Positions 29,276 through 38,451 are shown, counted from the first letter of the stretch. The stretch: 64,000 nucleotides of DNA from an uncultured Paracoccaceae bacterium (GCA_947497985.1 CANMIX010000006.1:62001-126000); one strand, 5' to 3'. Made by a program: numbers and translations. Notes: generated by a model from the sequence alone, not told the origin.

Positions 29276-29551
29276 ATGTTTCTTTCATTTGATTTGGAAG
29301 CGTTAACCAAGAAAAATAATTGTGAACGAGCAGTTAATCACAATTTTGCGGAAAACAGCGAAATGTGCCCACAAGACATAAGCCCCAAGCGGGTTGATAT
29401 AAAAAAAGTGAATTCGGACAGTGATCACGCGCGTAGAGCGTTGGATTCACTCATAGATTTCGCAATTGAATGTGCGATGGAATTCCATCAGCCATCGTCA
29501 GACGAACGTATGTCGTCCGTTAAACGCGATTTGTGTTGTAAGATTTATTGA
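29276..29551 (+). CDS. Hypothetical protein, unrecognised
   Basis: A 91-codon ORF with no family I recognise. The C-terminal half has a helix-like segment DHARRALDSLIDFAIECAMEFH; four cysteines are scattered. No good ribosome-binding site precedes ATG 29276; an internal ATG at 29363 gives 62 residues but is also poorly preceded. Base composition is lower in GC than the neighbours. It could be a recent or lineage-specific small gene, or chance. Confidence 0.3.
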   Translation: MFLSFDLEALTKKNNCERAVNHNFAENSEMCPQDISPKRVDIKKVNSDSDHARRALDSLIDFAIECAMEFHQPSSDERMSSVKRDLCCKIY

Positions 29552-29665
29552 AACAAACGGGTCACAAATTCGCGCGAAACCACTCCAGATAGATCGCGAA
29601 TTTGTTGATGTTTGTTAATAGACGGCAGACGTTGAGTTAATGATCTGCAATGGTTGCATCAAAAA

Positions 29666-29697
29666 AGCGCAGCTCCAATGGAGCGCGCTTTTGTTTT
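29666..29697. terminator. Bidirectional terminator between the AT-rich gap and the DUF427 gene
   Basis: AGCGC-A-GCTCC pairs with GGAGCGCGCT across AAT (29666-29689, single bulged A). It is flanked by AAAAA on the left and TTTTGTTTT on the right, so it can act for transcripts from both sides. Confidence 0.75.
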
Positions 29698-29719
29698 AGC
29701 CAATCATGTCAGCCTGGGT

Positions 29720-30061
29720 TTAGACCTTTTCGACCTTCAGGCTTTCGATCGCGGCAAAGGCAACAAAGTCTTTCACCTCGGCCAAAGCTGGTGTCGGTTT
29801 CTCAAAAGACCAAGCGGCATCGCGCGTGGTGGAGGACAGGTTGACGATGTCGAAAAAGATCGCCGTGCCTTTGTCCGCTTCTTCCACGGTCTTGCCGTTC
29901 TCATCCAACATCGCCATGGCAATGTCTTCGCGAGGGAAGAAATGTACAGGAGCAGACTCGCCATCGGTCAGTTCCAGAACCCGTGTGCTCTCTCCCAGAA
30001 CAGCCCCCCCGGAGCGTACAACCCAGGTGCCTTCGGTCTTGCGAATGCGGATATCGCTCAT
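29720..30061 (-). CDS. DUF427 domain-containing protein
   Basis: Small cytosolic protein (113 residues from ATG 30061, which has GAGGGATC upstream) of the DUF427 family, whose biochemical role is not established. The family pattern is visible as VRSGGAVLGES, FPREDIAMAML and a final AAWSFEKP region. It lies 64 nt downstream of pepP on the same strand and may be co-transcribed with it. A bidirectional terminator follows its stop. Confidence 0.8.
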   Translation of the reverse strand: MSDIRIRKTEGTWVVRSGGAVLGESTRVLELTDGESAPVHFFPREDIAMAMLDENGKTVEEADKGTAIFFDIVNLSSTTRDAAWSFEKPTPALAEVKDFVAFAAIESLKVEKV

Positions 30062-30125
30062 GTTATGATCCCTCAATCGTTCAGAGTGTTACAGGCTTGT
30101 GCCCGTTATTTGTAACAGGAAGGTT

Positions 30126-31916
30126 TCAAACTTCCCGCGTCGCTTCGGCCAGCCATGCTTTTGCATGCGGTGTCAGATACGGCGCAAGCTTTTCTGCGAC
30201 TTGGGAATGATAGGTGTTCAACCATTCCTTTTCATCTGCGCTCAACATATCTGCGACAATCAGTCGTTGATCTATCGGAGCGTAAGTCAGAGTACGCCAT
30301 GACAGAAAGTCGCGCTCTGGATCACCGCCTGGCAGGGCAGTGGCTTTCTCTACCACCACAAGGTTCTCAATGCGAATACCAAATGCACCCTCGCGGTAAT
30401 AACCCGGCTCATTGGACAGGATCATACCCTCTTGTAACGCAACGTCACTGACACGGCTCAACCGTTGCGGACCCTCGTGAACACTAAGGTAGGCGCCAAC
30501 ACCGTGGCCAAGCCCATGGTTAAAGTCCTGTTCTGCGAGCCACAGCGGCATGCGCCCGACGCATTCGATGTCACGTCCGGCCAACCCGCGCGGCCAGCGC
30601 AGCCGCGACATGGCGATCATGCCCTGCAGAACACGGGTGAAACAGGCGCGTTCCTCTGTGCCCGGTGTGCCAATGGCAATCGTACGTGTGATGTCAGTGG
30701 TGCCGTCCAGATACTGGCCGCCGCTGTCTAGAACCAACAGTTGGCCGTCTTCTAAGGTGGCGTTGGTCTCTTCGGTCACACGGTAATGCATGATCGCGCC
30801 GTTAGGGCCGGTGCCGGCAATGGTGTCAAAGCTGATTTCGCGCAAGCCGGGATCGCGACGGCGCAGCTCTTCCAGCCGTTTGACCACATCTATTTCAGTG
30901 CAATTGCTTGGCGCTTGCGCGTCAAGCCAGGCCAACAGCTCTACCACAGCGGCCCCATCCCGCAGGTGCGCCGCAGCGCTGCCCTCGATCTCAGCCTTGT
31001 TCTTGATTGCCTTGGGGAGAGCACAGGGATCATTACCAAGCTGCATGCGCGCGCCCAGTCGATCCGCAATGATTTGTGGCACCGTGGCTTTGTCGACCAG
31101 AACCGATCCGTTCAACCCGCCCAGAAAGTCGAGGAACTCTGCCGGGTCGTGTTGGATGACGCCCTGTCCGAAATTCACTGCGGACTGGGCCAGCTTGTCT
31201 GCTTTGATAAAGAGGTCTACGTGACCTGTGTCCTGCAAAACAGCAAAACACAGCGCCACCGGATTATGGGCGACATCAGAGCCACGGATATTCAACAGCC
31301 ACATAATGCTGTCAGGCAATGTTAAAACCGCGGCGGAATGTCCGGCGGACTTAAGCTCTGCAGACAAGCGTTGTGTTTTTTGTTCGATGGTCTCACCCGC
31401 ATGGCTGTCCGGGTGGTGTGTCACCGGCTGTGCGGGCGCATCTGGCTGGTCGTTCCAAATCAGATCGACCAGGTTTTCGCTTTGGCTCAAGGTGATACCA
31501 CTGTCGGCCAGTGCACTCTCCAACTGTGCGATTTGCCCTGCTGAATACAACCAAGGATCAAAGCCGATTTTGCCGCCTTGGGGGAGCTGCTCTTTGAGCC
31601 AGTGGGCAAGGGACACTTCGGGCCACGGCACAGGAGTGAACTCGGTTGCCACTTGTTGCTTCACCTGGGAGCGGTAGCGTCCGTCGATGAAAACCCCGGC
31701 ACTGTGACGTAAGGCGGCGCAAAAGCCAGCCGATCCGGTGAAACCCGTAAGCCATGCCAAACGTTCGTCCCGTTCAGACACATACTCCCCCTGATGGGCG
31801 TCCGCGCGTGGAACCAAGAACCCGTCGAGATCAGCACGCGCCATCTCGCGACGTAGCTTTTCCAGGCGCGGAGGCCCTTGTTCAGGACGGGCAGTCACGT
31901 CAAAGCTTTGGTACAT
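30126..31916 (-). CDS. pepP: Xaa-Pro aminopeptidase (M24B family)
   Basis: Metal-dependent aminopeptidase that releases an N-terminal residue preceding proline, acting in cytosolic peptide turnover. The 596-residue form has two N-terminal creatinase-like domains (about 1-310) and a C-terminal pita-bread domain. Metal ligands are seen in VLDSGGQYLDGTTDITRT, in GLGHGVGAYLSVHEGP and in SNEPGYYREG with a final RIENL. This matches the long M24B aminopeptidase P type rather than the 440-residue E. coli PepP. The symbol is used in that broad sense. Confidence 0.9.
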   Translation of the reverse strand: MYQSFDVTARPEQGPPRLEKLRREMARADLDGFLVPRADAHQGEYVSERDERLAWLTGFTGSAGFCAALRHSAGVFIDGRYRSQVKQQVATEFTPVPWPEVSLAHWLKEQLPQGGKIGFDPWLYSAGQIAQLESALADSGITLSQSENLVDLIWNDQPDAPAQPVTHHPDSHAGETIEQKTQRLSAELKSAGHSAAVLTLPDSIMWLLNIRGSDVAHNPVALCFAVLQDTGHVDLFIKADKLAQSAVNFGQGVIQHDPAEFLDFLGGLNGSVLVDKATVPQIIADRLGARMQLGNDPCALPKAIKNKAEIEGSAAAHLRDGAAVVELLAWLDAQAPSNCTEIDVVKRLEELRRRDPGLREISFDTIAGTGPNGAIMHYRVTEETNATLEDGQLLVLDSGGQYLDGTTDITRTIAIGTPGTEERACFTRVLQGMIAMSRLRWPRGLAGRDIECVGRMPLWLAEQDFNHGLGHGVGAYLSVHEGPQRLSRVSDVALQEGMILSNEPGYYREGAFGIRIENLVVVEKATALPGGDPERDFLSWRTLTYAPIDQRLIVADMLSADEKEWLNTYHSQVAEKLAPYLTPHAKAWLAEATREV

Positions 31917-32259
31917 GCAATAGGCTCCTGTCGCGGAATAATGGCCAAATCAGCGCGCTAAGTTAGGCGGGCATTCGGGGTCCGAAAGTTGTTCCATGTT
32001 GCCCAAGAAGGCGCAAGCCACAGATCAAGGGGCCGCATTAAAAACAAGAGCTCCCGCCCGTTTTTGTACATCAAATAGATGCCCAAATCCCCGTTGGGCG
32101 TAGCGCCGCGCTGATGCGCGGCGCGGGCACTGTCGCAAGGGCAGCGTATACCAACCCGCCGCGCGTTAGCGCGGCCCGGCCCAACGCTTGGCCTTGCATC
32201 TGTGATGCACGTGCCCAAGGGGCGGGAGCCCCCTGTCAGTTGCATGGAGCACCTTATTT
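31917..32259. other. Intergenic region between pepP and cobT
   Basis: A 343-nt gap. The left half (about 31917-32090) shows nothing I can assign apart from the pepP upstream region. The right half holds a dense series of hairpins described separately. The minus-strand ORF of 95 codons here is an effect of GC-rich palindromes. Confidence 0.6.
32093..32232. repeat. Multi-hairpin palindromic intergenic element
   Basis: Four stems in 140 nt: GCGCCGCGC-TGAT-GCGCGGCGC (32103-32124), GCCGCGC-GTTA-GCGCGGC (32158-32175), TGCATC-TGT-GATGCA (32195-32209) and GGGGC-GGGA-GCCCC (32219-32232). TTGGGC and GCCCAA segments flanking them could pair at longer range. It lies just downstream of cobT and could stabilise or end its mRNA, but no T tract follows. 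The look is that of a dispersed REP-like element; no second copy occurs in this window. Confidence 0.5.
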
Positions 32260-34140
32260 CTAGCTTACTTTGCGCATTCCCATCACGCGCGCGCGGGCGC
32301 GTGGGTCGCTGTCGAACAAGGCCGCCAGCTGTTCGGTCATGGCACCGGCCAGTTGTTCCACATCCGTGATGGTTACCGCACGGTCATAATATCGCGTCAC
32401 GTCGTGCCCAATGCCGATCGCAAGTAGCTCCACCTGACGGCGGCGTTCCACCATTGCGATCACGTCCCGCAGGTGCTTCTCCAAATAGTTCGCGGGGTTC
32501 ACCGACAGGGTGGAATCATCCACCGGTGCGCCGTCTGAGATGACCATCAAGATTTTACGCGCCTCAGGGCGACCAACCATACGTCGATGTGCCCATTCCA
32601 GCGCTTCGCCGTCGATGTTTTCCTTCAGCAGGCCTTCTTTCATCATCAGGCCCAAATTGGCACGGGTCCGGCGCATAGGTGCGTCAGCGGATTTATAGAT
32701 GATGTGGCGCAGATCGTTCAGACGGCCGGGTTGTTGCGGACGCCCGTCGTTCAGCCAGGCCTCACGCGCCTGTCCACCTTTCCAAGCACGGGTGGTAAAG
32801 CCGAGCACTTCGACCTTTACGTTGCACCGCTCCAGCGTGCGCGCCAAAACATCGGCGCAGATCGCAGCGATGGAAATTGGACGTCCCCGCATCGAGCCGG
32901 AATTGTCCAGCAGCAGCGTCACCACTGTATCGCGGAACTCTGTGTCATGTTCGATCTTGAACGACAGAGGCGTCGTTGGATTGGCAACCACGCGCGCCAG
33001 ACGGCCTGCATCGAGAATGCCTTCCTCGAGGTCAAATTCCCACGACCGGTTTTGTTGCGCCTGCAGACGGCGTTGCAGCTTGTTGGCCAGACGGCTTACG
33101 GCACCTTTTAAGGGTTCCAGCTGCTGGTCGAGATAGGCGCGCAGACGCTCCAGCTCGGCAGGTTCAGCCAGATCTTCCGCGGCGATTTCCTCATCATGGG
33201 CGTCAAGGAACACTTTGTAGTCCGGATCGGCCTCAGACACCGGTGGCGGTGGTGGCGGATCAAGCGGTGCCTCGCCTTCGGGCATCTCGGTCTCGTCCGT
33301 CATCTCCTCTTCGGCCATGTCGTCCATATTGACCTGCGCCTGACTTTCGTCCTGCTGCTGTTCCTGGGCCTGTTCCGGAGAGGCGTCGGTGTCGTCCTGC
33401 TCCTCTTCGTCCTGACCCGAGGAATCTGGGTCTTCCTGATCGTCGGTATCTTCTTCTTCGGCGTCGACGTCTTCATCTTCGCCCAGGTCATCGGGGTCGT
33501 CGCCCAGCTGGTCGCCATAGCCGAGGTCGTCAATCATCCGGCGCGCAAACTTGGCAAAGGCCGATTGATCGGCCAGCGTCTCGTCCAGGTTTTCCAAAGT
33601 TTCGCCAGCTTGGGATTCGATGAACCCACGCCACAGCTCCATCACGTTTGCAGCGGCGGCTGGCAGGGGGCGGCCGGTGGCCAAATGCCGGATCAGATAG
33701 CCCGCAGAAACCGCAAGCGGAGCCTCGGCCGAGGTTTTGACCTGATCGTAGCCTTTGCGCAGCGCTTCGTGGGTGATCTTGACGTCGATGTTGGAGGCCG
33801 TGCCGGGCATGTCGCGCGCGCCCATTGCCTCACAGCGGGCGGTTTCCATCGCCTCGTAAAGCTCACGCGCTATGTCGCCGGGAGGGGCGTATTTCGCGTG
33901 CAGCTGATCATTGTGATAACGGCGCTTTAACGCCAGCGCATCAGCCGTGCCGCGTGCCAGCAGAACCTCATCCCGGGTCATCCGGCGCGAGACTTGTGGC
34001 AGGCGCATGGTGTCGCCCGACAGGCCCGCCGGGTCGACGGTGTAATTGACCGAAAGCTCCGCATCATCGGCCATGACCTTGGTGGCTTCAGCCAGAGCTT
34101 TTTTGAACGGATCCGCCGGGTTGTCGTTTGGTTTGCTCAC
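32260..34140 (-). CDS. cobT: Aerobic cobaltochelatase subunit CobT
   Basis: Subunit of the ATP-dependent CobNST chelatase that inserts cobalt into hydrogenobyrinic acid a,c-diamide in aerobic cobalamin synthesis. The 626 residues include an N-terminal helical domain, a very acidic Asp/Glu/Gln-rich linker (about 205-300, then a Pro run) and a C-terminal von Willebrand A domain with MIDAS motif DNSGSMRG. It starts at GTG 34140, overlapping the racemase-like gene by 4 nt (GTGA). It presumably partners CobS encoded just upstream; CobN is not in the window. Confidence 0.95.
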   Translation of the reverse strand: MSKPNDNPADPFKKALAEATKVMADDAELSVNYTVDPAGLSGDTMRLPQVSRRMTRDEVLLARGTADALALKRRYHNDQLHAKYAPPGDIARELYEAMETARCEAMGARDMPGTASNIDVKITHEALRKGYDQVKTSAEAPLAVSAGYLIRHLATGRPLPAAAANVMELWRGFIESQAGETLENLDETLADQSAFAKFARRMIDDLGYGDQLGDDPDDLGEDEDVDAEEEDTDDQEDPDSSGQDEEEQDDTDASPEQAQEQQQDESQAQVNMDDMAEEEMTDETEMPEGEAPLDPPPPPPVSEADPDYKVFLDAHDEEIAAEDLAEPAELERLRAYLDQQLEPLKGAVSRLANKLQRRLQAQQNRSWEFDLEEGILDAGRLARVVANPTTPLSFKIEHDTEFRDTVVTLLLDNSGSMRGRPISIAAICADVLARTLERCNVKVEVLGFTTRAWKGGQAREAWLNDGRPQQPGRLNDLRHIIYKSADAPMRRTRANLGLMMKEGLLKENIDGEALEWAHRRMVGRPEARKILMVISDGAPVDDSTLSVNPANYLEKHLRDVIAMVERRRQVELLAIGIGHDVTRYYDRAVTITDVEQLAGAMTEQLAALFDSDPRARARVMGMRKVS

Positions 34141-34838
34141 GTCTTCATAGCCACTTCATCTAGACTTTTGCTGCCACATGCGAGATCGGATAGAACCGCC
34201 ACATGCACATCAAGCGCATCTATTACTGTATACCCCGGATCCTGTCCGTCAAAGGCAAGGTTCAGATCTGTCCCCGCTAGAACAACCGCGTTCGCACCAT
34301 GGTCTTGGACCATACGTTTGCCCGCATCCAGCAACAGGGCACGTTGCTCGGAGTCGCATCGTCCGGCTACGGCCATATCCAAATAGGTCTGGCCAAGGAG
34401 ATCGATTTCATCATCCAGCGCAACTGCGTCCGTCTTGTACAACTGGCCAAAAAGTCTGGTGCGCATTGCAACCCGCGTTCCTAAAAGCCCAACCTTGTAG
34501 ATGCCTTCGGTTACAAAAAAATTGTCCAAAGGTGCCAAGCCCGAGACGATGGGCAGCGAAGAAAGGGCTGCCAATTCGTTGACACAAAAATGCGCACCCA
34601 GAGACGTTAGGGCCACACAATCACATCCGGCGCTTTTCAGGCTGTCGATCTGGCGCGCAAAAATCTCGGCCTGTGCACCACGTTCATCGGCCAGGTTGTT
34701 GCGGATCAGGGTCTGGATATCGCCATGGCTGATAGTGAGATCAAGCTTTGAACCGCGCGCGTCCACCGCAGTGGTGAGCCGCTGATAGTAGACGATTGTC
34801 GCTGCAACGCCGATCCCGCCGATTAGGCCAATATGCAT
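34137..34838 (-). CDS. Aspartate/glutamate racemase-like protein lacking both catalytic cysteines
   Basis: A 233-residue member of the Asp/Glu/hydantoin racemase fold. It begins [15 protein letters not shown], which parallels GLLGGMSWEST of YgeA-type racemases. In active members two cysteines act as acid and base, in CNTxH and GCTE motifs. Here those positions read ALTSLGAH and LAGTDL, so both appear substituted, and racemase activity is doubtful. It starts 19 nt after cobS and overlaps cobT by 4 nt, so it is translated together with the chelatase subunits. A role in cobalamin synthesis is unproven. Confidence 0.75.
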   Translation of the reverse strand: MHIGLIGGIGVAATIVYYQRLTTAVDARGSKLDLTISHGDIQTLIRNNLADERGAQAEIFARQIDSLKSAGCDCVALTSLGAHFCVNELAALSSLPIVSGLAPLDNFFVTEGIYKVGLLGTRVAMRTRLFGQLYKTDAVALDDEIDLLGQTYLDMAVAGRCDSEQRALLLDAGKRMVQDHGANAVVLAGTDLNLAFDGQDPGYTVIDALDVHVAVLSDLACGSKSLDEVAMKT

Positions 34839-34857
34839 ATCCGCTATCCCTTGTGTC

Positions 34858-35844
34858 TTATCCCAAGCTCACGCTTGCGGCGCTTTCGGGCAGCTCTTCG
34901 TCAAAGCAGCGCTGGTAGAATTCCGCTACGGTCTGGCGTTCCAGCTCGTCGCATTTGTTCAGGAACGACAGGCGGAAGGCATAGCCGACGTCACGGAAGA
35001 TCTCGGCGTTTTGGGCCCAGTTGATCACAGTCCGCGGCGACATAACCGTCGACAGATCGCCGTTCATGAATGCAGTCCGGGTCAGATCGGCGACCGTCAC
35101 CATCTGGCTGATCTTTTTGCGGCCTTCGGCGGTGTTGTAATGGGGCGCTTTGGACAGAACGATATTGGTTTCCGCATCAATGCTGAGGTAGTTCAGCGTC
35201 GCGACCAGCGACCAACGGTCCATCTGGGCCTGGTTGATCTGTTGGGTGCCGTGGTACAGGCCCGTGGTATCCCCCAAGCCAACGGTGTTGGCGGTCGCAA
35301 ACAGGCGGAAGTTCGGGTTCGGCGTAATGATCTCATTCTGGTCGAGAAGCGTCAGCTTACCGTCTGTTTCCAGAACCCGCTGGATCACGAACATCACATC
35401 CGCACGGCCTGCATCATATTCGTCGAAAACAATCGCAACCGGGTTGCGCAGCGCCCAGGGCAGGATACCTTCGTGGAATTCGGTGACCTGCTTGCCGTCA
35501 CGCAGTTTGATTGCGTCCTTACCGATCAAGTCGATCCGGCTGATGTGGCTGTCAAGGTTCACACGCACCGACGGCCAGTTCAGGCGCGAGGCGACCTGTT
35601 CAATGTGGGTCGACTTACCCGTGCCGTGGTAACCTTGGATCATGACACGGCGGTTGTGGCTGAAGCCTGCCAGAATTGCGAGCGTGGTGTCGGGGTCGAA
35701 TTTGTATGTTGGGTCCAGCTCTGGCACGCGATCTGTGCGCTCAGCAAAGCCTTTGACGGTCATATCCGTATCAATGCCAAATACATCACGTACCGAAATT
35801 GTCTCAGTCGGTTTTGCGTCGATGTCCAGAAATCCGTCGCTCAT
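34858..35844 (-). CDS. cobS: Aerobic cobaltochelatase subunit CobS
   Basis: AAA+ ATPase subunit of the CobNST cobaltochelatase; with CobT it forms the ring that drives cobalt insertion. From ATG 35844 the protein has 328 residues, beginning [14 protein letters not shown]. Walker A is GYHGTGKST (about 75-83), Walker B VFDEYDAG (about 140-147), and a sensor segment [10 protein letters not shown] follows. The track's 30 upstream residues are unlike the family. First gene of the cobS-racemase-cobT set. Confidence 0.95.
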   Translation of the reverse strand: MSDGFLDIDAKPTETISVRDVFGIDTDMTVKGFAERTDRVPELDPTYKFDPDTTLAILAGFSHNRRVMIQGYHGTGKSTHIEQVASRLNWPSVRVNLDSHISRIDLIGKDAIKLRDGKQVTEFHEGILPWALRNPVAIVFDEYDAGRADVMFVIQRVLETDGKLTLLDQNEIITPNPNFRLFATANTVGLGDTTGLYHGTQQINQAQMDRWSLVATLNYLSIDAETNIVLSKAPHYNTAEGRKKISQMVTVADLTRTAFMNGDLSTVMSPRTVINWAQNAEIFRDVGYAFRLSFLNKCDELERQTVAEFYQRCFDEELPESAASVSLG

Positions 35845-35998
35845 TGCCGTCGTCCTTGTTCTCACGCCGCCCCGGTGGGCAGATCTTTCCCGCCGATTGG
35901 TGCCCGATCTGGACGCCAAGGGCAAGAGGATCAAACGTCCCAGTACAATTCAATTTCGATTTCTGATCTGTGGTTGATCTTTCGTTGCGTCAAAGACG

Positions 35999-36031
35999 AA
36001 AAACCCGCTCACTGGGCAGGCAGTGAACGGG
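35999..36031 (-). terminator. Terminator after the ICMT-like gene (minus strand)
   Basis: On the minus strand CCCGTTCACTG and CAGTGAGCGGG pair across CCTGCC (36004-36031, one mismatch) and are followed by TTTTT. It lies 24 nt past the stop of the methyltransferase-like gene. Confidence 0.75.
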
Positions 36032-36055
36032 GCGAAATCCGACGGTCTGACGTGC

Positions 36056-36667
36056 TCAGAGCGCTTCTTTGATGTTTTGATGCACCCGCAGCAGGCTGCG
36101 TTCATCGACAAACCGTGGGGTGGTTTTCATATACTCAGCAAACGCACGACCGTAGCCTTGCAGCAACCAGCGTTCTTCGTTCAGGACAAACAGGAAGTAG
36201 AGCGCGAAAAGCGCGGCGGCAAAACCCAGCGTGATCAGCGAACCCGATGTGATGCCGAGACCCACCGTTGCCAGGACCGAGGTCACATATTGGGGATTGC
36301 GCGAGTAGGCATACATGCCGCCCGTCACCAACCCGTCGCTCTCGCAGTAGGTGTTGTCGAGACCAAGAAATTTGTAGCCCCGCAGCGTGATGCCAAAGGC
36401 CACGATCATAATGGGCAGGCCAATCGCATAGCGTGCCCAATGGCCAAACCCACCTACAAAGACCTCACAGATCGCAAAGACCACAGTTGCACCGCAAAAA
36501 ACGCGGAAGATGCCAAAGGCCAGGTGATGACGCCAACCTTCTGCTGCGGGCCACAGGCCAAGCTCGGGGCATCGCAGGCTCAATGTCAGATGTGCGCCCA
36601 GTGAAAGGGCCGAAATAATCGCGGTCCAGAGTGCGATTTGATGAAGGCTGTTAAAAAGATCTGTCAT
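36056..36667 (-). CDS. Isoprenylcysteine carboxyl methyltransferase (ICMT/PEMT-like) family membrane protein
   Basis: Polytopic membrane protein with about five hydrophobic segments; 203 residues from ATG 36667. The C-terminal part carries the family's SAM-binding pattern YAYSRNPQYV followed by a membrane segment and NEERWLLQGYGRAFAEYM. Bacterial members methylate small lipophilic or unknown substrates; none can be named here. The 89 extra upstream residues in the track run through non-coding sequence. It is not tightly linked to cobS. Confidence 0.82.
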   Translation of the reverse strand: MTDLFNSLHQIALWTAIISALSLGAHLTLSLRCPELGLWPAAEGWRHHLAFGIFRVFCGATVVFAICEVFVGGFGHWARYAIGLPIMIVAFGITLRGYKFLGLDNTYCESDGLVTGGMYAYSRNPQYVTSVLATVGLGITSGSLITLGFAAALFALYFLFVLNEERWLLQGYGRAFAEYMKTTPRFVDERSLLRVHQNIKEAL

Positions 36668-36823
36668 CGGCCCCGTCCGCACGCCCACCGGGAGCGGCCC
36701 ATTGCTGTGTTTCAGGAATAGCTGCAGCGCAACCTGCGCCGCTCCTTCGCTGGTACCAATTGAGTGTAACAAAAAATCGGACGTTTTGAGACAGCAGTGC
36801 TGCACTGTATCTGGTTCACGTCG

Positions 36824-36863
36824 AAAACAACAAAGCCCCGACCTTGGGATCGGAGCTTTGTTG
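36824..36863 (-). terminator. Terminator after the J-domain gene (minus strand)
   Basis: CAACAAAGC pairs with GCTTTGTTG (36828-36836 with 36855-36863), with an inner CCGA/TCGG stem. On the minus strand TTTTC follows. It sits about 29 nt beyond the dnaJ-like stop. Confidence 0.75.
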
Positions 36864-36891
36864 AATTTCGCGGCAGTGGGCGTCGTTGTTA

Positions 36892-37518
36892 CTATTTGAA
36901 CGAGCGGCTGTCTTTGACCTGATCCCAGGCCCACATGACTTCTTGCAGCTGTTCCTCCTGGCTGCGGTCACCGCCATTCATGTCGGGGTGCAGCACTTTG
37001 ATCAGCTTTTTATAGGCTTTGCGGATGTCGGCCTTGGTCCAATCGTCCTTGGCCTCCAGAACCTCTAGCGCGCGACGCTCGGTTGGGGGCAGGCGACGGC
37101 CAACGGCACCACCGCTGCGACCCGGGTTCTGTGTTGCATTGCCACCCAGCACCTGATGCGGGTCCTCAATGCCGAGCCGCGCCCAGGCGCGCGCTTCGGG
37201 GTCACCCAGCGGTTTGGTCTCGCGTTCCCAGACTTTGTCTTTGGAACGTTGTGCGTTCAGCTCGGCCTCTGTGGTGCCTTCAAAGAAGTTCCACTTTTGA
37301 TTGTACTCGCGGATGTGGTCCTGGCAGAACCAGTAGAAATCATCCAATACATCGGGCGCCTTGGGGGCGCGGAATTTTCCCGCCAGCTCACACCCTGGAT
37401 GGTCGCATTGACGAACCGAGGTTTCCGAGGCACCAGACGCGCTGCGACGGCCCCGCGGGTTCTTCTTCTTGGAAGTGCTGACGGACATATCAAAACCGAA
37501 AGGATCTGACTTGCTCAT
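36892..37518 (-). CDS. J-domain (DnaJ-like) molecular chaperone
   Basis: Cytosolic co-chaperone candidate that would stimulate DnaK through its J domain. The 208 residues have an unusual N-terminal part with a cysteine pair region RQCDHPGCELAG (about 36-47) and WFCQDH. The J domain is at the C-terminus (about 148-205) with the required HPD in LHPDMNGGD. It lacks the Gly/Phe and zinc-finger regions of true DnaJ. It is divergent from bolA (107-nt gap). Proteins of this type next to bolA and cobST are, to my knowledge, a common Rhodobacterales arrangement. Confidence 0.88.
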   Translation of the reverse strand: MSKSDPFGFDMSVSTSKKKNPRGRRSASGASETSVRQCDHPGCELAGKFRAPKAPDVLDDFYWFCQDHIREYNQKWNFFEGTTEAELNAQRSKDKVWERETKPLGDPEARAWARLGIEDPHQVLGGNATQNPGRSGGAVGRRLPPTERRALEVLEAKDDWTKADIRKAYKKLIKVLHPDMNGGDRSQEEQLQEVMWAWDQVKDSRSFK

Positions 37519-37625
37519 GGGGGGTCACCTTCTGGACGCATCTATTCGACTCGGGATTGGCATTCTAATCTACGGTGCAGGAGATAGAAGGGGGGTAGAG
37601 GAATTTTTATGGAGATAAGCGGAAA

Positions 37626-37880
37626 ATGAGCATGCGAGACGAAATCGAAAACCAGCTGCGTGCAGCCTTTGCCCCAAGCGAGTTGGAGGTGGTGGACGAC
37701 AGTGACAGCCATCGCGGCCATGCAGGGCATGACGGACGTGGTGAAAGCCACTTTAACGTGCGTATTCGCGCCGAAAGCTTTGCCGCGCAAAATCGGGTGG
37801 CCCAGCATCGCGCAATTCATAAAGCTCTCAAAGATGTGATGCCCAAAATCCACGCATTGGCGCTGGATGTAGGCGCCTGA
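37626..37880 (+). CDS. bolA: BolA family protein
   Basis: Small (84 residues) cytosolic protein of the BolA family, which pairs with monothiol glutaredoxins in iron-sulfur or iron handling and in some bacteria affects morphology and stress response. The family core FNVRIRAESF and QHRAIHKAL are seen, with a histidine-rich loop SHRGHAGHDG that could supply a cluster ligand. ATG 37626 or the ATG two codons later may be used. A hairpin TAGGCGCCT/AGGCGCCTA overlaps its stop. Confidence 0.9.
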   Translation: MSMRDEIENQLRAAFAPSELEVVDDSDSHRGHAGHDGRGESHFNVRIRAESFAAQNRVAQHRAIHKALKDVMPKIHALALDVGA

Positions 37881-37891
37881 CCAGGCGCCTA
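37870..37891. terminator. Hairpin at the bolA stop codon
   Basis: A perfect 9-bp stem TAGGCGCCT-GACC-AGGCGCCTA spans the bolA TGA. There is no T tract on either side, so it may protect or separate the convergent transcripts instead of ending them intrinsically. Confidence 0.35.
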
Positions 37892-37920
37892 ACCCATTGA
37901 TCGCACGCGTGACTGGCGGA

Positions 37921-38451
37921 TCAGCTGTCGCCGTCGGTCTGCTGAGTCGCGCGCCGTTTCAACGCAGTGGTGAGGCCGGACACCGGGCTCACTTCCTCCA
38001 CGCCATCATCTTTGAGCATCCGCACAGCGCCTGGACCCGGCACGGATGGCGCGGTGGGCGAAGCCTCAGGATCTCCAGCAAAAGCGATTTCATCTTCCTC
38101 AAGCGATAAAGGTGGCTCAGCAGGTAAATCCGGCTGAGCTTCTGCGCGCGGCGTCTCAACAACGGGTGTGGTCGGCGCCGAGACTGCCTCAGATGCCATC
38201 ACGTTTTGCACGGATTGCTCAATTGCGCGGCGAAACACCAACACATTGCGCCAGTTGGTGGTCGAGCTTGTCAGCCCGGACCGTTCCTCGGATGGCAGCA
38301 ATTCAGCCCGCAGGTATTCCCACCCTTCTGCAGCCATTTCATTCAGCGTAATCTCCACCGAATTGGCAAAACGTGCCTCGGGCGTTTTTACCCCCTTGGC
38401 CTTGGTGCCTTTTGCAGGCGCGGGAACGACCTTGTATTCAAATGCGGACAT
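37921..38451 (-). CDS. DUF4177-like domain protein with acidic/proline tail
   Basis: 176-residue protein of unknown role. The N-terminal part (about 1-72, MSAFEYKVVPAP...NEMAAEGWEYLRAE...NVLVFRR) matches the DUF4177 pattern. The remainder is low-complexity, rich in Ala, Pro and Glu and probably disordered. ATG 38451 is preceded by AGGAGA at good spacing; the track begins one codon earlier at TTG. It is convergent with bolA. Confidence 0.7.
   Translation of the reverse strand: MSAFEYKVVPAPAKGTKAKGVKTPEARFANSVEITLNEMAAEGWEYLRAELLPSEERSGLTSSTTNWRNVLVFRRAIEQSVQNVMASEAVSAPTTPVVETPRAEAQPDLPAEPPLSLEEDEIAFAGDPEASPTAPSVPGPGAVRMLKDDGVEEVSPVSGLTTALKRRATQQTDGDS

Larger units (their letters stand above)
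29183..29719. other. AT-rich gap with an orphan ORF and inverted repeat
   Basis: A 537-nt stretch visibly richer in A/T than the flanking genes. It contains the orphan 91-codon ORF (29276-29551), an inverted repeat CAAATTCGCG/CGCGAATTTG with 20-nt spacing (29565-29604), and the bidirectional terminator at 29666-29697. Several TTAA-containing motifs occur but none matches a full known operator. Confidence 0.6.

Noticed and set aside
31958-32245. 95-codon minus-strand ORF downstream of cobT
   Set aside because: It crosses the GC-rich palindromic element and has no motif; the hairpins explain the absence of stops.
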